Part shown: in pieces, positions 33,099 to 45,286 of the stretch
Numbering within the stretch: the stretch's first letter is position 1
Layout: each line of letters opens with the position of its first letter
DNA from: Guadua angustifolia
Lineage: Eukaryota > Streptophyta > Magnoliopsida > Poales > Poaceae
Assembly: GCA_036346375.1 (NCBI GenBank)
Contig: CM070520.1
Location: 46,333,854 to 46,397,853, forward strand
Length of the DNA: 64,000 bases
Direction: 5' to 3'
The notes under the pieces: generated by a model
What the model was told of the DNA's origin: nothing
The model's database searches: none
What the model saw: only the letters and a program-made list of their open reading frames with translations
Translations under genes and position numbers: made by a program

Positions 33099-33755
33099 TG
33101 AAATTACCTAGGCTATTATTTGTGCACGAGATATCATTAACATAAATTAATAACTTGCAAAATTAAATTAATTAGCAAAGATTAATCGTACAATTTATTT
33201 ATTACAGATTTTGTACACTGGTATTAATTTCAATACACAAGAATACTCAATTACATTCCTAAAAATGCAAATTACATGAATAATCAATTACATTTCAAAA
33301 ATAAAAATTAAAAGAAGGTTAAATTCTCAAATATGAACTACAATTGATCTTCGCTTTAATCCCTAAAAATATTAGTTAATCAATTGTGCATATAGAACTA
33401 AAAGAAATAAATTAAAGTGCCAAGAAAATTTAAAAAGAAGAGTTATCGTCCGACCCGTATGAGATGGTATTGCTCATTACCAGATTCGTTTGAGGCCAAC
33501 TTGGCACCACTCACGAATTAGGGTTTTATTATTCAGCAACTAAACAAACCTAAAAATTTATTTCATAGACACGTGAATGGTGAAAATATCGTGTGGTAGA
33601 AAAATAAATTCTACTGTAAAAAGGTAAAAACCTATACAATAACTGGATAGGCATGAAGATAGTGTGCATTAGGATAACCTTCAGCCGAAGCCTTCCTCTA
33701 GTTCAAAGCCTTAAGGCTTAAGGCTCCCATGTCTCAAGCTTGTAAGGCTCAAGAA
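33099..33755 (+). repeat. 3' LTR of gypsy element 1, truncated
   Basis: It matches the first 660 bp of the 5' LTR in the same orientation. The match stops at aaggctcaag (33755), where Sirevirus-like LTR text begins. About 290 bp of the LTR are missing. Confidence 0.86.
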
Positions 33756-34039
33756 TCCAGATCAATCCACCCAAGACCATCAGTCAAAGCATCCAAAAAA
33801 AGTACTCTTAACTAAAATACATAAATTGATACTAGAATCATACTCTAGATTTGCTAGATCTACTTTCTAGGGTTCTTGTGCTCGAACCAGTTCGGACTAT
33901 CCGAAATTTGGCTCGGACTGTCCGAACCACTCGGATAGTCCGAAGTAAATTTCGGAGTATCCGAAGTTTAAATTTCTGCTGCGGTTTAAAATTTGTAAAC
34001 GCCTATTCACCCCCCTCTAGGCGGCATCTCGGTCCTTTC
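33756..34039 (+). repeat. Truncated 5' LTR of the Sirevirus-like element
   Basis: The last ~285 bp of the LTR remain, ending cattcaccccc-type text and ctcggtcctttca just before the primer site. They contain four palindromes of the type TTCGGACTATCCGAA (33890-33966). The left junction with gypsy element 1 at 33755 is a truncation rather than an LTR start. Confidence 0.75.
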
Positions 34040-34042
34040 AAT

Positions 34043-34054
34043 TGGTATCAGAGC
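34043..34054 (+). other. Primer-binding site of the Sirevirus-like element
   Basis: TGGTATCAGAGC, complementary to initiator tRNA-Met, lies directly inside the LTR end. Confidence 0.92.
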
Positions 34055-34094
34055 CAAATCTCCGTAATTTGGCTTAACCGCTAGGAGAATCAAG

Positions 34095-35063
34095 ATGTCG
34101 CTAAACGATAAGAATGACGGAAGCCGTGACCAAGACAAGGGCACGGGTTCCGGTATTGGGGTTGCTATTCCATTTGATTATACCTCTCTTGGTGTCTCAA
34201 GCTCCTCATCTTATGTCTCCGTGCCCTCCGGTCGAGCACCTCATTTCGATGGCACTCACTATGCGGCATGGAAACATAAGATGAAGATGCACTTGAGATC
34301 GCTTCACCCTTCTATTTGGAAGATTGTGCAAACAGGTTTCAAGCCCGTTGATCCAAACAACCTTACTCCTGTAGAAGATAAAGATCAACACTTCAATGAT
34401 TTGGCAGTCAATGCTTTGTTCAACGCCTTGAGTGATTCTGAGTTCAACCGAGTCGACGGACTCGAGGAAGCAAAGGCCATTTGGGATAGGCTCATGGTCA
34501 GTCATGAGGGAATTTCAAGTGTCCGCGAATCGAAGATAGAGCTCATTATTGGTGAGCTAAGCCGGTTCACATTGGAGGAAGGAGAGTCCTACAACAAAAT
34601 GTTTGATCGCTTAATGGTGCTTGTAAATCAAGCCAAGGGTCTTGGATGCACCGATCTTACGGACAAGGCCGTGGTGAAGATAATACTTCGTATGATCACT
34701 CCAACCAACCGCAACCTTGTTCAATTAATCCGAGACCGGCCCAACTTCGACACTTTGACACCTCATGATGTCATCGGCCGGCTCATGATGGACGAGATGA
34801 TGGTAAAGGAAGCCGAAGTTGTTGAAGAACTCAAGTCGGGCAAAAAGAAAGGTATTGCCCTCAAGGCCGTCAAGGTAGTGCGCCAAGCAGAAGAGAGCTC
34901 AAGTGAAGACGAAGAGTCATGTGGTCCATTGACAAATGAGGACATGGCTCTATTTGTGCGAAGATTCAACAAATTCTTCAAGAAGAAGAACTTCAGACAA
35001 GGAGGTCATCTAAGAGTTTTGGAAGAAAATCAAAGGGTAGACACTCCACCGAAGATGCTATGA
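34095..35063 (+). pseudogene. gag: gag of the Sirevirus-like element
   Basis: The 322-codon open frame starts at the first ATG after the primer site. It carries the copia gag core (GRAPHFDGTHYAAWKHKMKM, AKAIWDRLMVSHEGISSVRE, FTLEEGESYNKMFDRLMVLV) and an acidic/basic tail. After about 35000 a frameshift diverts it before the zinc knuckle, whose text survives only in pieces around 35060-35110. The protein would assemble the particle in the cytoplasm. Confidence 0.88.
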
Positions 35064-36348
35064 ATGCGTGAAACCGCCATTTCATTGCCGAAAGTGTCCG
35101 TGATAAGGAGAATAAAGATGAGAAGTCTCACAAGAAGGACAAGTAACGGGCAAGGACAAGGAGAAGAGCAAGAAGTACAAGGGCAAGGGTCGTGTTTACA
35201 TTGGAAAGGAGTGGAACTCCGACACCGACTCAACTCCGACCGACTCGAGTCAAATTCGACGAAGAAGGAGGAATTGCCTCCGTCGCCATCGTCAGATCCT
35301 CTACTCCAACAATGTCGAAGGGCCTCTTCGACAACTTGAGCGATGACGATGAAGTTGCTCCAATGTGCCTCATGGCAAAGGGCACAAGATATCATCACTT
35401 GTTTCCACTCCTCCATTGCTAATGAATGTCTAGATGAGCATAATAGCGATAGTGATGATGATGACATTAACACCGTGCTTAAGTCTATGAAAAACTTTGA
35501 CATTCATAAATTAAATTTGCTCTTAAAAGATATTGAAAAATTGGAGGAAGTCGAGAACAAAAGGAAGCTACTCGAGGCTCAAGAGGACTTGCTCATCCTC
35601 GAAAAGGAAAAAAATCGTGAGCTAGAGAAGAGCTTATCTTTTGAAAAAGGAAGAATGAGGATTTGGTTAAAACTTAAAATTGACCAAACCGGTGACTAGT
35701 CTCGAGATCACCAACGCTTCACTTGAAGAGGAACTTGCTAAGGCAAAGGACGCTGCAAGGCTCTTGAGTTGAAGCTTGTTGATCTCAAGAACGATCCTCC
35801 GATTACCTCAACCATTAGCTCCAATTCTCCGCTACCTTCTCACGAGCAATGGATGCGCTTAGATGCTACGACGTTAATATTGATACTTATGCCACTAACC
35901 TTGAGACATTGCAAGTGTTAGCATATGAAAATGAGAAGCTCAAGGATGCTCAAGATGGACTTCAAAAGTCCTACAAGGCAAGTAAGGGACTAGAGGAGTT
36001 CCTAGGTAGTTTACAAGGTAACACTATGAAACATGGGCTTGGATATACTCCACCAAAAGGGAAAAAGAGCAATATTGTGGTTGCTCCTTTGAACAAGCCC
36101 ATCTAATTTGTTAAGAGCAAGGAAAACGCTAAGTACAAAACTCACTCTACATTTTTTGCATCTTATGTACTTAAGAAAACTAACTTAGGTCGGATAGTTG
36201 CTTGTCACATTGGGGGTAAGCCCAAAGATAACTCTTATATGCGATCTATTTGGGTCCCTAAATCACTTGTTACTAATGTGCGTGGACCTAAGCAAGTTTG
36301 GGTACCAAAGAGCAAAAACTAAATTTCATTTTGTAGGCCTACAACTCC
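35064..36348 (+). pseudogene. Gag-pol spacer with coiled-coil segments
   Basis: Three broken frames carry Glu/Lys/Leu-rich text (KDIEKLEEVENKRKLLEAQE and similar at 35480-35700; YDVNIDTYATNLETLQVLAY at 35849-36105). The spacer ends with VRGPKQVWVPKSKN near 36280-36320, a conserved bridge before the Sirevirus protease. Stops at about 35697 and 36105 and shifts near 35340 and 35700 break it. Confidence 0.7.
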
Positions 36349-39124
36349 GGTGGATCAAGTTGGATCTTGGATAGCGGATGTACACATTATATGACCGGAG
36401 AAAGGGCAATGTTCGCTCATTTGGATGCCAATGGAACGAATAGTGAAAGCATCATTTTTGGCGACAATGGAAAAGGTGAAGTAGTAGGTTTAGGTAAAAT
36501 TCTTATTACAAATGATTTTCATTTGAACAATGTTTTGCTTGTTGAATCACTAAGCTACAATTTGTTGTCCGTTGCTCAATTGTGTGAAGCGGGCTACAAT
36601 TGTGTGTTTAGTGATAAGGGTGTGGATGTCATTAAGAGGGATGACGGGTCCATAGCCGTTAAGGGACGTTTGAAAGGGAATCTCTATCTTGTAGACTTCA
36701 CTACGGATAGAGTTAACCTTGAAACGTGTCTTATGGCAAAGTCTAGCATGGGTTGGTTATGGCATCGCTGACTTGCCCATGTTGGTATGAGGAACCTCCA
36801 TAAACTTCTTGAGGGCAATCACATCCTTGGATTAACCAATATCGTCTTTGAGAAAGATAGAGTATGTAGCGCATGTCAAGCCGGGAAGCAAGTTGGAGCT
36901 ACTCATCCCGCAAAGAACGTGATGACCACCTCAAGGCCATTGGAGATGCTTTACATGGATCTTTTCGGCCCCATCACCTACATAAGCATTGGAGGAAACA
37001 AGTATGGTCTAGTTATTGTCGATGATTTTTCGCGCTTTACTTGGGTATTTTTCTTGCATGATAAAAGCGAAGCTCAAGGAAGCTTGAAGAAATTCATGAG
37101 AAGGGCTCAAAATGAGTTTGAGGTTAAGATCAAGAGAATTCAGAGTGATAACGGCACCGAATTCAAGAACACTGGGGTTGAGAAGTTTCTCGATGAAGAA
37201 GACATCAAGCATGAGTTCTCGGCTCTCTATTCCCCTCAACAAAATGGGGTAGCCGAGAGGAAGAATCGAACCCTCATCGAGATGGCACGCACGATGCTTG
37301 ACGAGTACAAGGTCTCCGACATATTCTGGGCGGAGGCCATCAACACCGCATGCCATAGTACCAATAAATCAGTATCTCCACAAGATTTTGAAAAAGACGG
37401 CATACTGAGCTCCTCATCAAGAAGAAGCGAATGTATCCTACTCGAAGTCTTCGGAGAAAATGCTACATTCTCAACAAGAAAGCTAAGTCGTCTAAATTTG
37501 CACCTAAAGTAGATGAAGGTTTCTTACTTGGTTATGGATCAAATGCCTATGCATACCGAGTTTTCAACAACTCCACCGGTGTGGTTGAAATTTCGCGTGA
37601 TGTGACATTTGATGAAACTAATGGTTCTCAAGTAGAGCAAGTTGATCGTGCTGTGGTTGACAGGGAGGAACCCCCGTGCGAAGCAATCAAGAAACTGGCA
37701 ATTGGAGAAGTAAGACCACTTGAGGAAGATGTAATTCCAAGCGCTTCAACTCAAGGAGTTTATGATGCGACGATGGACGCTCCAGATGATGCTCCTTCGT
37801 CTTCAATGCGAGCTCAAGACGGCTCAAATGCCACTCAAGACGATGGGGGTCCAATCCAAAGAACCAACGCAACCGTATCTCATCCAAGAATACATCAGAG
37901 TGTACAACGAGATCACCCGGTCGACAACATACTTGGAGATCTTAACAAGGGAGTATCAACTAGATCTCGTGTCGCAAGTTTTTGTGAATTTTACTCTTTT
38001 GTTTCTTCTCTTGAACCGTTTAAGGTAGAAGAAGCTCTACAAGATCCGGATTGGGTGATGGCCATGCAAGAGGAGTTAAATAACTTCGAACGGAACCAAG
38101 TGTGGAAGCTTGTCAAAAGGCCCAAGCAAAATGTGATTGGAACCAAATGGGTGTTTCGGAACAAGCAAGACGAGAATGGAATAGTGACGAGAAACAAAGC
38201 CCGGTTAGTTGCTCAAGGCTTCACGCAAATCGAAGGTTTGGATTTCGATGAAACATATGCTCCTGTAGCTAGGCTTGAATCTATTATAATATTACTTGCC
38301 TTTGCTACTCACCATGATTTTAAGTTGTATCAAATGGACGTAAAAAGCGCCTTCTTGAATGGACCACTTTCCGAGATGGTCTATGTTGAGCAACCACCCG
38401 GTTTCGAAGATCCAAATCATCCGGACCACGTCTACTTCCTACACAAAGCTCTCTATGGGCTTAAGCAAGCACCTAGGGCGTGGTTCGAGTGTCTTCGTGA
38501 TTTTCTCCTTGAACAAGGTTTTGTAGTCGGAAAGGCCGACCCTACACTCTTCACTAAACATATTGATGATGATTTATTTGTTTGTCAAATATATGTTGAT
38601 GACATTATATTCGGGTCTACTAATGAGCATTTGTGCAAGGAATTTAGCAGGATAATGACTAAAAGATTCGAGATGTCCATGATGGGCGAGTTGAAGTTCT
38701 TCCTCGGATTTCAAGTCAAACAACTCAAGGAAGGAGCCTTTATATGTCAAACGAAGTACATCAAGGACATGCTCAAGAAGTTCGGCATGGAGAACGCCAA
38801 ACCAATCAAGACGCCAATGCAAGCCAACGGGCATCTAGACCTAGACAAAGAAGGTAAACCGGTCGTCCAAAAGGTATATCGCTCGATGATCGGCTCTCTA
38901 CTTTATCTTTGTGCATCTAGGCCCGATATTATGCTTAGTGTGTGCATGTGTGTAAGATTTCAAGCCGCTCCCAAAGAATGCCACATGGTGGCCGTAAAGA
39001 GAATCTTGAGATATTTAGTGCACACTCCTCATTTTGGGCTTTGGTATCCAAAAGGGTCATCTTTTGAGTTAATTGGTTATTCCGATGCGGATTATGCCGG
39101 ATGTAAAGTGGATAGAAAAAGTAC
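36349..39124 (+). pseudogene. pol: pol of the Sirevirus-like element, upstream part: protease, integrase, reverse transcriptase
   Basis: The protease active site DSG is at about 36370. The GAG-pre-integrase zinc motif is broken by TGA at 36769-36771, where the family has Arg. The integrase core (36940-37370) shows MDLFGPITYISIGGNKYGLV, IKRIQSDNGTEFK and ALYSPQQNGVAERKNRTLIE, so the catalytic D, D and E are present. A frameshift near 37380 moves the reading frame to 37431-39124. The reverse transcriptase (about 38020-38800) carries YQMDVKSAFLNG, ALYGLKQAPRAWF and an intact YVDD (38592-38603). RNase H begins with FELIGYSDADYAGCKVDRKS and is cut by the LTR at 39125. Confidence 0.92.
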
Positions 39125-42100
39125 TGTAGTACTGCGGAACTTTATCCCAAGTCTCGGAGTTTTAGCCGGGTGATCACAGGCCTGTATGGCAGGAAATTTT
39201 AGGGGTTCTTGACCTGTTTTGGGAGTGGATCGGTTGAGGGTGTTAAGTGGGAGGGTATTTTGGATTTTCCCTCCTCACCCACTTTTCACTTAACCCTCCA
39301 TCTCCCCTTGTGTGTGGCTGAGAAGGTTTGGGCTGCTTGCCACTTGTTTCCCAACGCACAAAGAAAATCCCGAGGCTTGTTGCGTTCTTCCAGCGCCACT
39401 GCCAAGAACCCTTGCGCCTCCTCACGACACCTCCCTTGCTGGTCCCGTCGCCGCCCCCCCTGGCACCCTCACGGACCTTCGGCCAGCGTCCCCCAGTCCC
39501 TCCCGTCCTCATACCTTCCTCCCTGACCCTGCCATGATCGCTTGCCTCGCAAAGATCGCCTCGTCTCGCCTGTGTCGCCCCATCCACGGCGGCTAGCTCG
39601 GTATTCTCTCGCCTGGCAAGCATCTTCCCCCAGACAAACCTGCGTCCTCTCCCCACCTGCAGATGCAGTGCAGTCCTGCCGTCGCCCGGCCCTGCCGACG
39701 CATCCTCCTCCCTAGCCGGCGCCTCCTTCCCCATGGCCGGCTAGCCCTGCCCTCCCTCTTGCCTTCCCTTTTGTGGTGAGTACTCAAGTGCAGTTGAAAG
39801 GAGGGTTTGGTTTGTTGTGCATATCAAGTGTTTGATGAAATGTCTAGAAGACTTGCAATATAGTGTCGTTGTTTCCTTTGAGTATTGGTATATGAGTACT
39901 CGTTTGACATTTTGCATTCTAAGCTTGACATGATATTTTACTTTGAGGCTCAGTACAATTGCGGTTGAGGAAATCGATTTGTGCTGGGATTTTGATTGAA
40001 AGAACCATGACATTTCAGACTTTTGTGGGCATCTAAAGATATTCATATGTGCATGATCGTAAATGTGATTTCAGTTATGTTGTAGATATCTGGAGTCTAA
40101 TTTAAGTCACTCTTTTGGTAATACAAATTCTCCTCAGGCTCTTGCCAGTTTAAAGTTTGCAGTATCAAAATTTAGCCTTGTTAGAGCATGCTTTGCCAGG
40201 GAGCTTATTCTATTAAGCCGTCATGGTTTCCTCCACACTTTTAGGACATGCCAAGTTGCTTTTGCTGGGGTCATTACATGCACCCTGTTTCTTCATACAA
40301 GATTACATCCTGTTGATGAGCAAAATGGGAATCTTTAAATGTCTTGTCTATTCTTTTGGACTTGTGCATATGATGTTTAACGGTTTTACAGAGCTTCCCA
40401 TTACTATTTCTTGACTTCCAGTGTTCTATAAGCAGTGAGACAATTTCTTTCATCCTGCATGGGCTTGCTCACTTCCCAATTGGATACTAAGAATTCCATA
40501 TTCTTTTGTTGAAGCTGTAGTATGGTCATGTGTTGTCTACTACACAGTAGGCTTTACACCAACCATTGACAGATTCTTTTGCTTTATGTTGCTATTATTC
40601 TCTGTACATCAAATGGCCTTGGGTCTTTTCTGGATGATGGGAGCTATTGCACGAGACATGACTATTGCAAATACTTTTGGATCTGCTGCCTTGTTGGCAA
40701 TTTTTTTATTAGGAGGTTTCATTGTTCCTAAAGTTGTCCAGAGAAGAAGAAAAGAGACAACAACCTCAGACGGTGGCCGCAACCTCTTGCTACCCATTCT
40801 TCCCGTGGTTAAACGTAAGTTCATCGTGGGGTTGGATATGGGCGTGAGTAATATGTGATACTTCCTGTTTTATAATATGTGATACTCCCTGTTTTATAAT
40901 AAATGATGCTTCTGTTTCATTTATTGCTCGAAATTTAGATGAACTGTGGTTGAGAGTGGGCTTTTGGAAAGTGAATGGTAGAACAATAAGCTTAATCGGC
41001 GGTATTTGATATTGAAAGCACCCAATATTTTACTCAATGTCTTTAAGTGATCATTTCTCGTTTCCATACGCTGTGCTAATACTATTGGTTAAATTGTCTT
41101 GTTATGAGTAAGATTGTGTGTTACTACGTACGCTTCCTATTTTCAATTATTATTCGTGTAATTAGAGGAAATTTTAGTTGAGAATGGGGCTTTTGGCCGC
41201 TATGTTGATTAAGAAAGTATACTAGTATGGGCTTCGGAGTCTGGTTCATGAGTATGGTCCAATCGTTCTAACCATGTGATTAGTTTCCTTACCTTGATGC
41301 TGCACGTAAGAGCAATTGTGTTGATTGTGCTACGGAGTATGATTATAATCGGCAATAGGTCTAAAATGTTAAATATGTGATGATGATGATGCAAGTGGAT
41401 TGCGATGCATGTTGTGTGACCCCGCACGATTACTCGTTGTGTGAACTCGTTCACTTTGTAGAACTTATTGTGCTGTACCCCTTTCCTTTATTTACTCATG
41501 AGTTTGAATAAACGAAAGTAAGTATGAAGTTATGTATGTGGGAATTAGTTGATGTTTCTGTAGTTAAATATGACTATGCTATGATTGGGAAATGAATGAA
41601 GGTTGTATTTTTATTCGTGACAATTGCACTTGAGCATTCCAGCATGTTTGCATTGCATAGCGTTGCACGTAATGGCTCTTGTGGTGAATGGTAAGGTGTG
41701 GAGGTAACTCCCCCAAAATTGTTTAAATAAGTTGCGTGCCAAATTCCTTGTATATGTTTTGTTGGATGCATTGCATGGTAAAGCTAATGGTGAATGGCAG
41801 TAGATGACCTTTGGGTTGAGAGTAAATTACAGGTTAAGAATGGATCGGGTCATGGACTCGTTCAATGTTGTCTAATGAGGTATGTGAAAGTCGTGAACAA
41901 GGTAGTTGATGAGGTAACTAATAGTGATTTCTTTTTTTGTTATACGGGTTAATGTAGTATTCCAAAAAAAAATATGGACATGTTTATGATTTACACATGT
42001 TAACTGATATTGAAATTTCTACTTTGTTGTACTTGCTGAGTCTTCGACTCATGTTTCTTTTTTGTAAATGTGTGTAGGTTCCCTGAAGTCGGCATGCTGG

Positions 42101-42439
42101 GATGGGAGTAGTAGCACGTCACGGCTTATCACCATAGTTTCATTTTAGCCTTGTGCTTTCAAACTTAAGGAGCTCATGTTTTGTAATAATTAATTTGTGG
42201 GAGTTATTTTGTGCTTGGTCGGTTCCTTTAGTTGCTTATGATATTGTTAAGTTAAATGCTATCTTTTGTCTGCTGAGTGGATGTCCTAGATTTAGGGGAG
42301 TTGCTGCCGAAATTTTCTAATAATTTCGGTATGTTGCTAAACAATTTTAGTTGTATGGCTAAATTGTTCTAGTGCCTTGTGCTATCTGTTGGGTTCGTAA
42401 GGGTGTAACATTCAGGGCACGGGGTGCCGGGGTGTTACA
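39125..42439 (-). mobile_element. Solo LTR (gypsy-like) inserted in Sirevirus RNase H
   Basis: AGTAC is duplicated exactly at 39120-39124 and 42440-42444. The insert begins TG and ends CA on either strand. On the minus strand it starts TGTAACACCCCGGCACCCC, the usual start of long grass gypsy LTRs. Length is 3315 bp. No primer site, gag or pol is present. It holds a GC-rich stretch (39230-39780) and a 25-bp tandem repeat with gtgatacttcctgttttata (about 40854-40920). Open frames in it are not credible. Confidence 0.85.
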
Positions 42440-42865
42440 AGTACTTCGGGGACATGTCAATTCTTAGGAAGATCCCTTGTCTCCTGGTCCTTTAAGAAAC
42501 AAAATTACGTAGCCCTATCCACAGCCGAAGCCGAATATATAGCAGCCGGGAGTTGTTGTGCCCAATTACTTTGGATGAGACAAACTCTAAATGACTATGG
42601 CCTAACCTATAACAATGTTCCACTTTTGTGTGACAATGAGAGCGCCATAAAAATTGCCAACAATCCCGTCCAACACTCCCGCACCAAGCATATCGATATC
42701 CGCCATCACTTCCTAAGAGACCATTTCACTAAAGGCGATATCGATATTCAATATGTGAGCACAAATGACCAATTAGCCGATATATTTACCAAGCCACTTG
42801 ATGAAAAGAGATTTTGTGAGTTGAGGGGTGGGCTAAATATTCTAGACTCTCGCAATTTGGCTTGA
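42440..42865 (+). pseudogene. pol: pol of the Sirevirus-like element, RNase H downstream part
   Basis: Translation resumes directly after the inserted LTR with copia RNase H text: VALSTAEAEYIAAGSCCAQL, LLCDNESAIKIANNPVQHSR, HIDIRHHFLRDHF and LADIFTKPLDEKRF, ending at TGA 42863-42865. Removing 39125-42439 and one copy of AGTAC makes the RNase H continuous, which shows the direction of the insertion. Confidence 0.9.
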
Positions 42866-43788
42866 AATATGCTCACGTTGATTGGTGATTGAAAAATGCC
42901 TTAGAAAACCCTTATTCACCTTATTTCTCTAAAGTTTATTGTGTTTATTGGTTTTTGATCTTCGGATCTTGTCAATCATCTTGTGATCATGGTTTGAATT
43001 GTTGTATGGCTTGCTGATCACTTGATGACTTGACTCATTAGGCCATCTCATCTCCCTCTCGCTCCGGAGTCATTCCTAACTTTGTCTTAATGCCATCCTG
43101 AGAAAACAGTTCGGACTGTCGGAAATTCCATTCGGACTATCCGAACTAGTTCGGACTATCCGAACTTAAGTTCGGACTGTCCGAAGTGGGGTCTCGGGCT
43201 TTTTAACCAGCCCGACCCTCTCTCTTCTTCCTTTCTTCCCCTCATTCCTTTTTCCTCGTTTCTCTCTCCAAAGCTCTGCCCCATCACTCGGATCTAGGGT
43301 TTTGGCTGGAGTTCTTGTGGTTTGAGGGCTCCAAGTCCTTCTCCAAGGGCAAGGGGTTCACCTCCATCATCCTTGTGCTCCGGATTTGCCTTGGATTCCC
43401 GGTTTCTCATCTTCAAAAAGGTTGGTTCAATCTCTCCGAATGCCGGTTATTTTTCTTGCTTACCTTGAGAATCCTTGGACTCTAGACTATACTAGACCTT
43501 GCTAGGATAGTCTCCCCATGATTAGCTCATAGTTTTGTTGAAATTATTATCTAGATTGAGAATTTAGGGTTTGTGAGCTGTCACCTCGGAATGTCTGAGT
43601 TTTCATTTGGAATATCCGAAGAGGTTCGGACTATCCGAATGAAAACTTCGGAATATCCGAAGAAATCTTCGAACTATCCGAAGATAACTTCGGACTATCC
43701 GAAGAATGTGACATCATTTTAACTCTTTATTGATCATCTAGGTCATAATTAGAGTCTAATCTCATTTCAACCCTTGTATACCTTTAAG
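42866..43788 (+). promoter_or_regulatory. Sirevirus intergenic region with TTCGGACTATCCGAA palindromes
   Basis: Two clusters of the palindrome TTCGGA-CTA/TGT-TCCGAA lie at 43109-43187 and 43607-43707, about nine copies in all, matching those in the LTR remnant. A pyrimidine-rich, leader-like stretch with tctctctcc lies between them (43215-43290). The region separates pol from the env-like frame. I cannot identify a promoter or splice site with certainty. Confidence 0.65.
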
Positions 43789-45286
43789 ATGGATCCCTCT
43801 CAGGGTGGCAATCCCCGCTCAAGCCAAGCAGACATCAACGCGGCTCGCTCGAAGAAAGCCAAGCTTGATGTACCACCGGTGGCTCTTCGCGGCTCCTCAT
43901 TGTCTCTCCTCAGGATTCCCCTCCGGAGTCTCCCCCAGATCAGTCCGCGGGTAGGAGAAAGCGGCAAGTCATTCGCAAAAGGAAGAAGACTGCTCATAAA
44001 GGTGGCGGTGATCAAGGAGATGAGGGTCAGGGAGGCAGTGGTGCTGAGGATCCTAGGGCTGCCATGCCTAAGTTGAGGGTAGCTAAGTGTGCAGCTCAGC
44101 GCAGGGAAGGAGCGCTGATTGGTCCTTTGGAGATTCACCCCGCTATCTGTGCTACTCCAATGGGTGTCACTCGAAAAAAGAAGGTGGACTACTGTATTGG
44201 GCAAGGGAGAGGCAAAGAAGTCCGCCAGCATAGGAGTTAGGATCCACTATTGTATTTGCAAGAAGATTATGTAGACAAGCGATTCTGGAATCACTTCCAG
44301 CAGGATTTTTATGACTCTGTGATTGCTGAGAAGAAGAACCCTGTGGCCTTGATGCAGTATATTGACTGGGACTATATGGCACAGCAGGAAGACTCTGTAT
44401 TTAATGAGGTGATTGCTGCCTGTGAGCGCCACAATTTGAGAGAGATCATGTCCTTCAGATGCAAATGGAATAATGAAGTTGTGGCGCAGTTCTATGCAAC
44501 TCTGTTTGTTGACACCGATGCTGAGTGCACCATGTGGTTCATGGTTGATGGGCTATACTATGCGGTGACCAAGGCACAATTCTTCGATCGTGATCGGATT
44601 CAACATCAAGGTGGGACAATATAGACAAGCCGCACATTTCGACTCCAAAGATCAATGATTTGACTCCTCTTTATGATGATTCTCGAACTTCAAGTGGGCA
44701 CCACAAAAGGTTTGAAGCCTTTTATGCTATTCTCTACAAATTGCTGAGGAAGACCTTGTGGCCCTAGGAGGGAGATGCCACCAACATCAGTTCCTACTCT
44801 AGGAACCTGCTTTTGAGGATTGGTGAGGGATCTAGGCCGTTCGATGTATTTGATTTTATTTGGCAAGAGATCCGCCTCAACTCCCTTAGCCCACGTAGCA
44901 GTTGCGGATTCGCTCCATATGTGATGTGTATGGTTGAGAGCATCTCGGGGTTGTGGTTTGCTAAGGATGTGGAGCATGTGCCGTACCGAGTTCGTCTGAT
45001 CAAGTCTCCACCTCCTCCAGTTCAGCTAGTGCCTGCTCCTTCAGCGCCCTGCACCAGGTCAGGTGCTCCTTCAGTGAGACCCTCTGCAGGTGATCCTTCT
45101 TCTCCAAGCAGCTCCATCAAGAACATGCTTCGTGCTATTTTCTGTCTTGGGATCAAGAATCATAAGAAGATGAAGCAAATGAATGAGAAGATCACCGACA
45201 CTCGCCGTCAGCTCAACGTCATCAAAGGCAAGCTCAACCTGTCGTGTTCTTCTGAGGAGTCCGATTCAGAGTCTGATTCTCCGTGA
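43789..45286 (+). pseudogene. Env-like/plant transposon-protein frame of the Sirevirus-like element
   Basis: An ATG at 43789 opens MDPSQGGNPRSSQADINAAR, then a frameshift near 43900 breaks it. The conserved core is open at 44250-44624 (DKRFWNHFQQDFYDSVIAEK, MSFRCKWNNEVVAQFYATLF, TMWFMVDGLYYAVTKAQFFD). It matches the domain commonly annotated in grasses as a putative plant transposon protein in the env-like position of copia elements. A stop near 44624 and shifts at 44630-44800 follow. The C-terminal part (44813-45286) is Pro/Ser-rich with a Lys-rich helix (IKNHKKMKQMNEKITDTRRQ). No signal peptide or membrane helix is evident, so an envelope function is not supported. Confidence 0.72.

Larger units (their letters stand above)
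25931..33755 (+). mobile_element. Ty3/gypsy-type LTR element 1, with gag and two LTRs but no recognisable pol
   Basis: Two plus-strand LTRs (25931-26876 complete, 33099-33755 truncated) flank a primer-binding site, a leader, gag with two zinc knuckles, a protease-region remnant and a polypurine tract. Between the protease remnant (29510) and the 3' flank (32865) sits a second gypsy element. No reverse transcriptase or integrase of element 1 is visible. It is thus either a non-autonomous element or one that lost pol during the nested insertion. Confidence 0.85.

Noticed and set aside
33890..43707. Regular short repeats TTCGGACTATCCGAA as a possible CRISPR-like array
   Set aside because: The units are palindromes without unique spacers of constant length, the host is a plant, and the motif belongs to a retroelement LTR.
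43789..45286. Env-like frame as a functional envelope protein
   Set aside because: No signal peptide, membrane helix or cleavage site is visible. Only the positional analogy supports the name.
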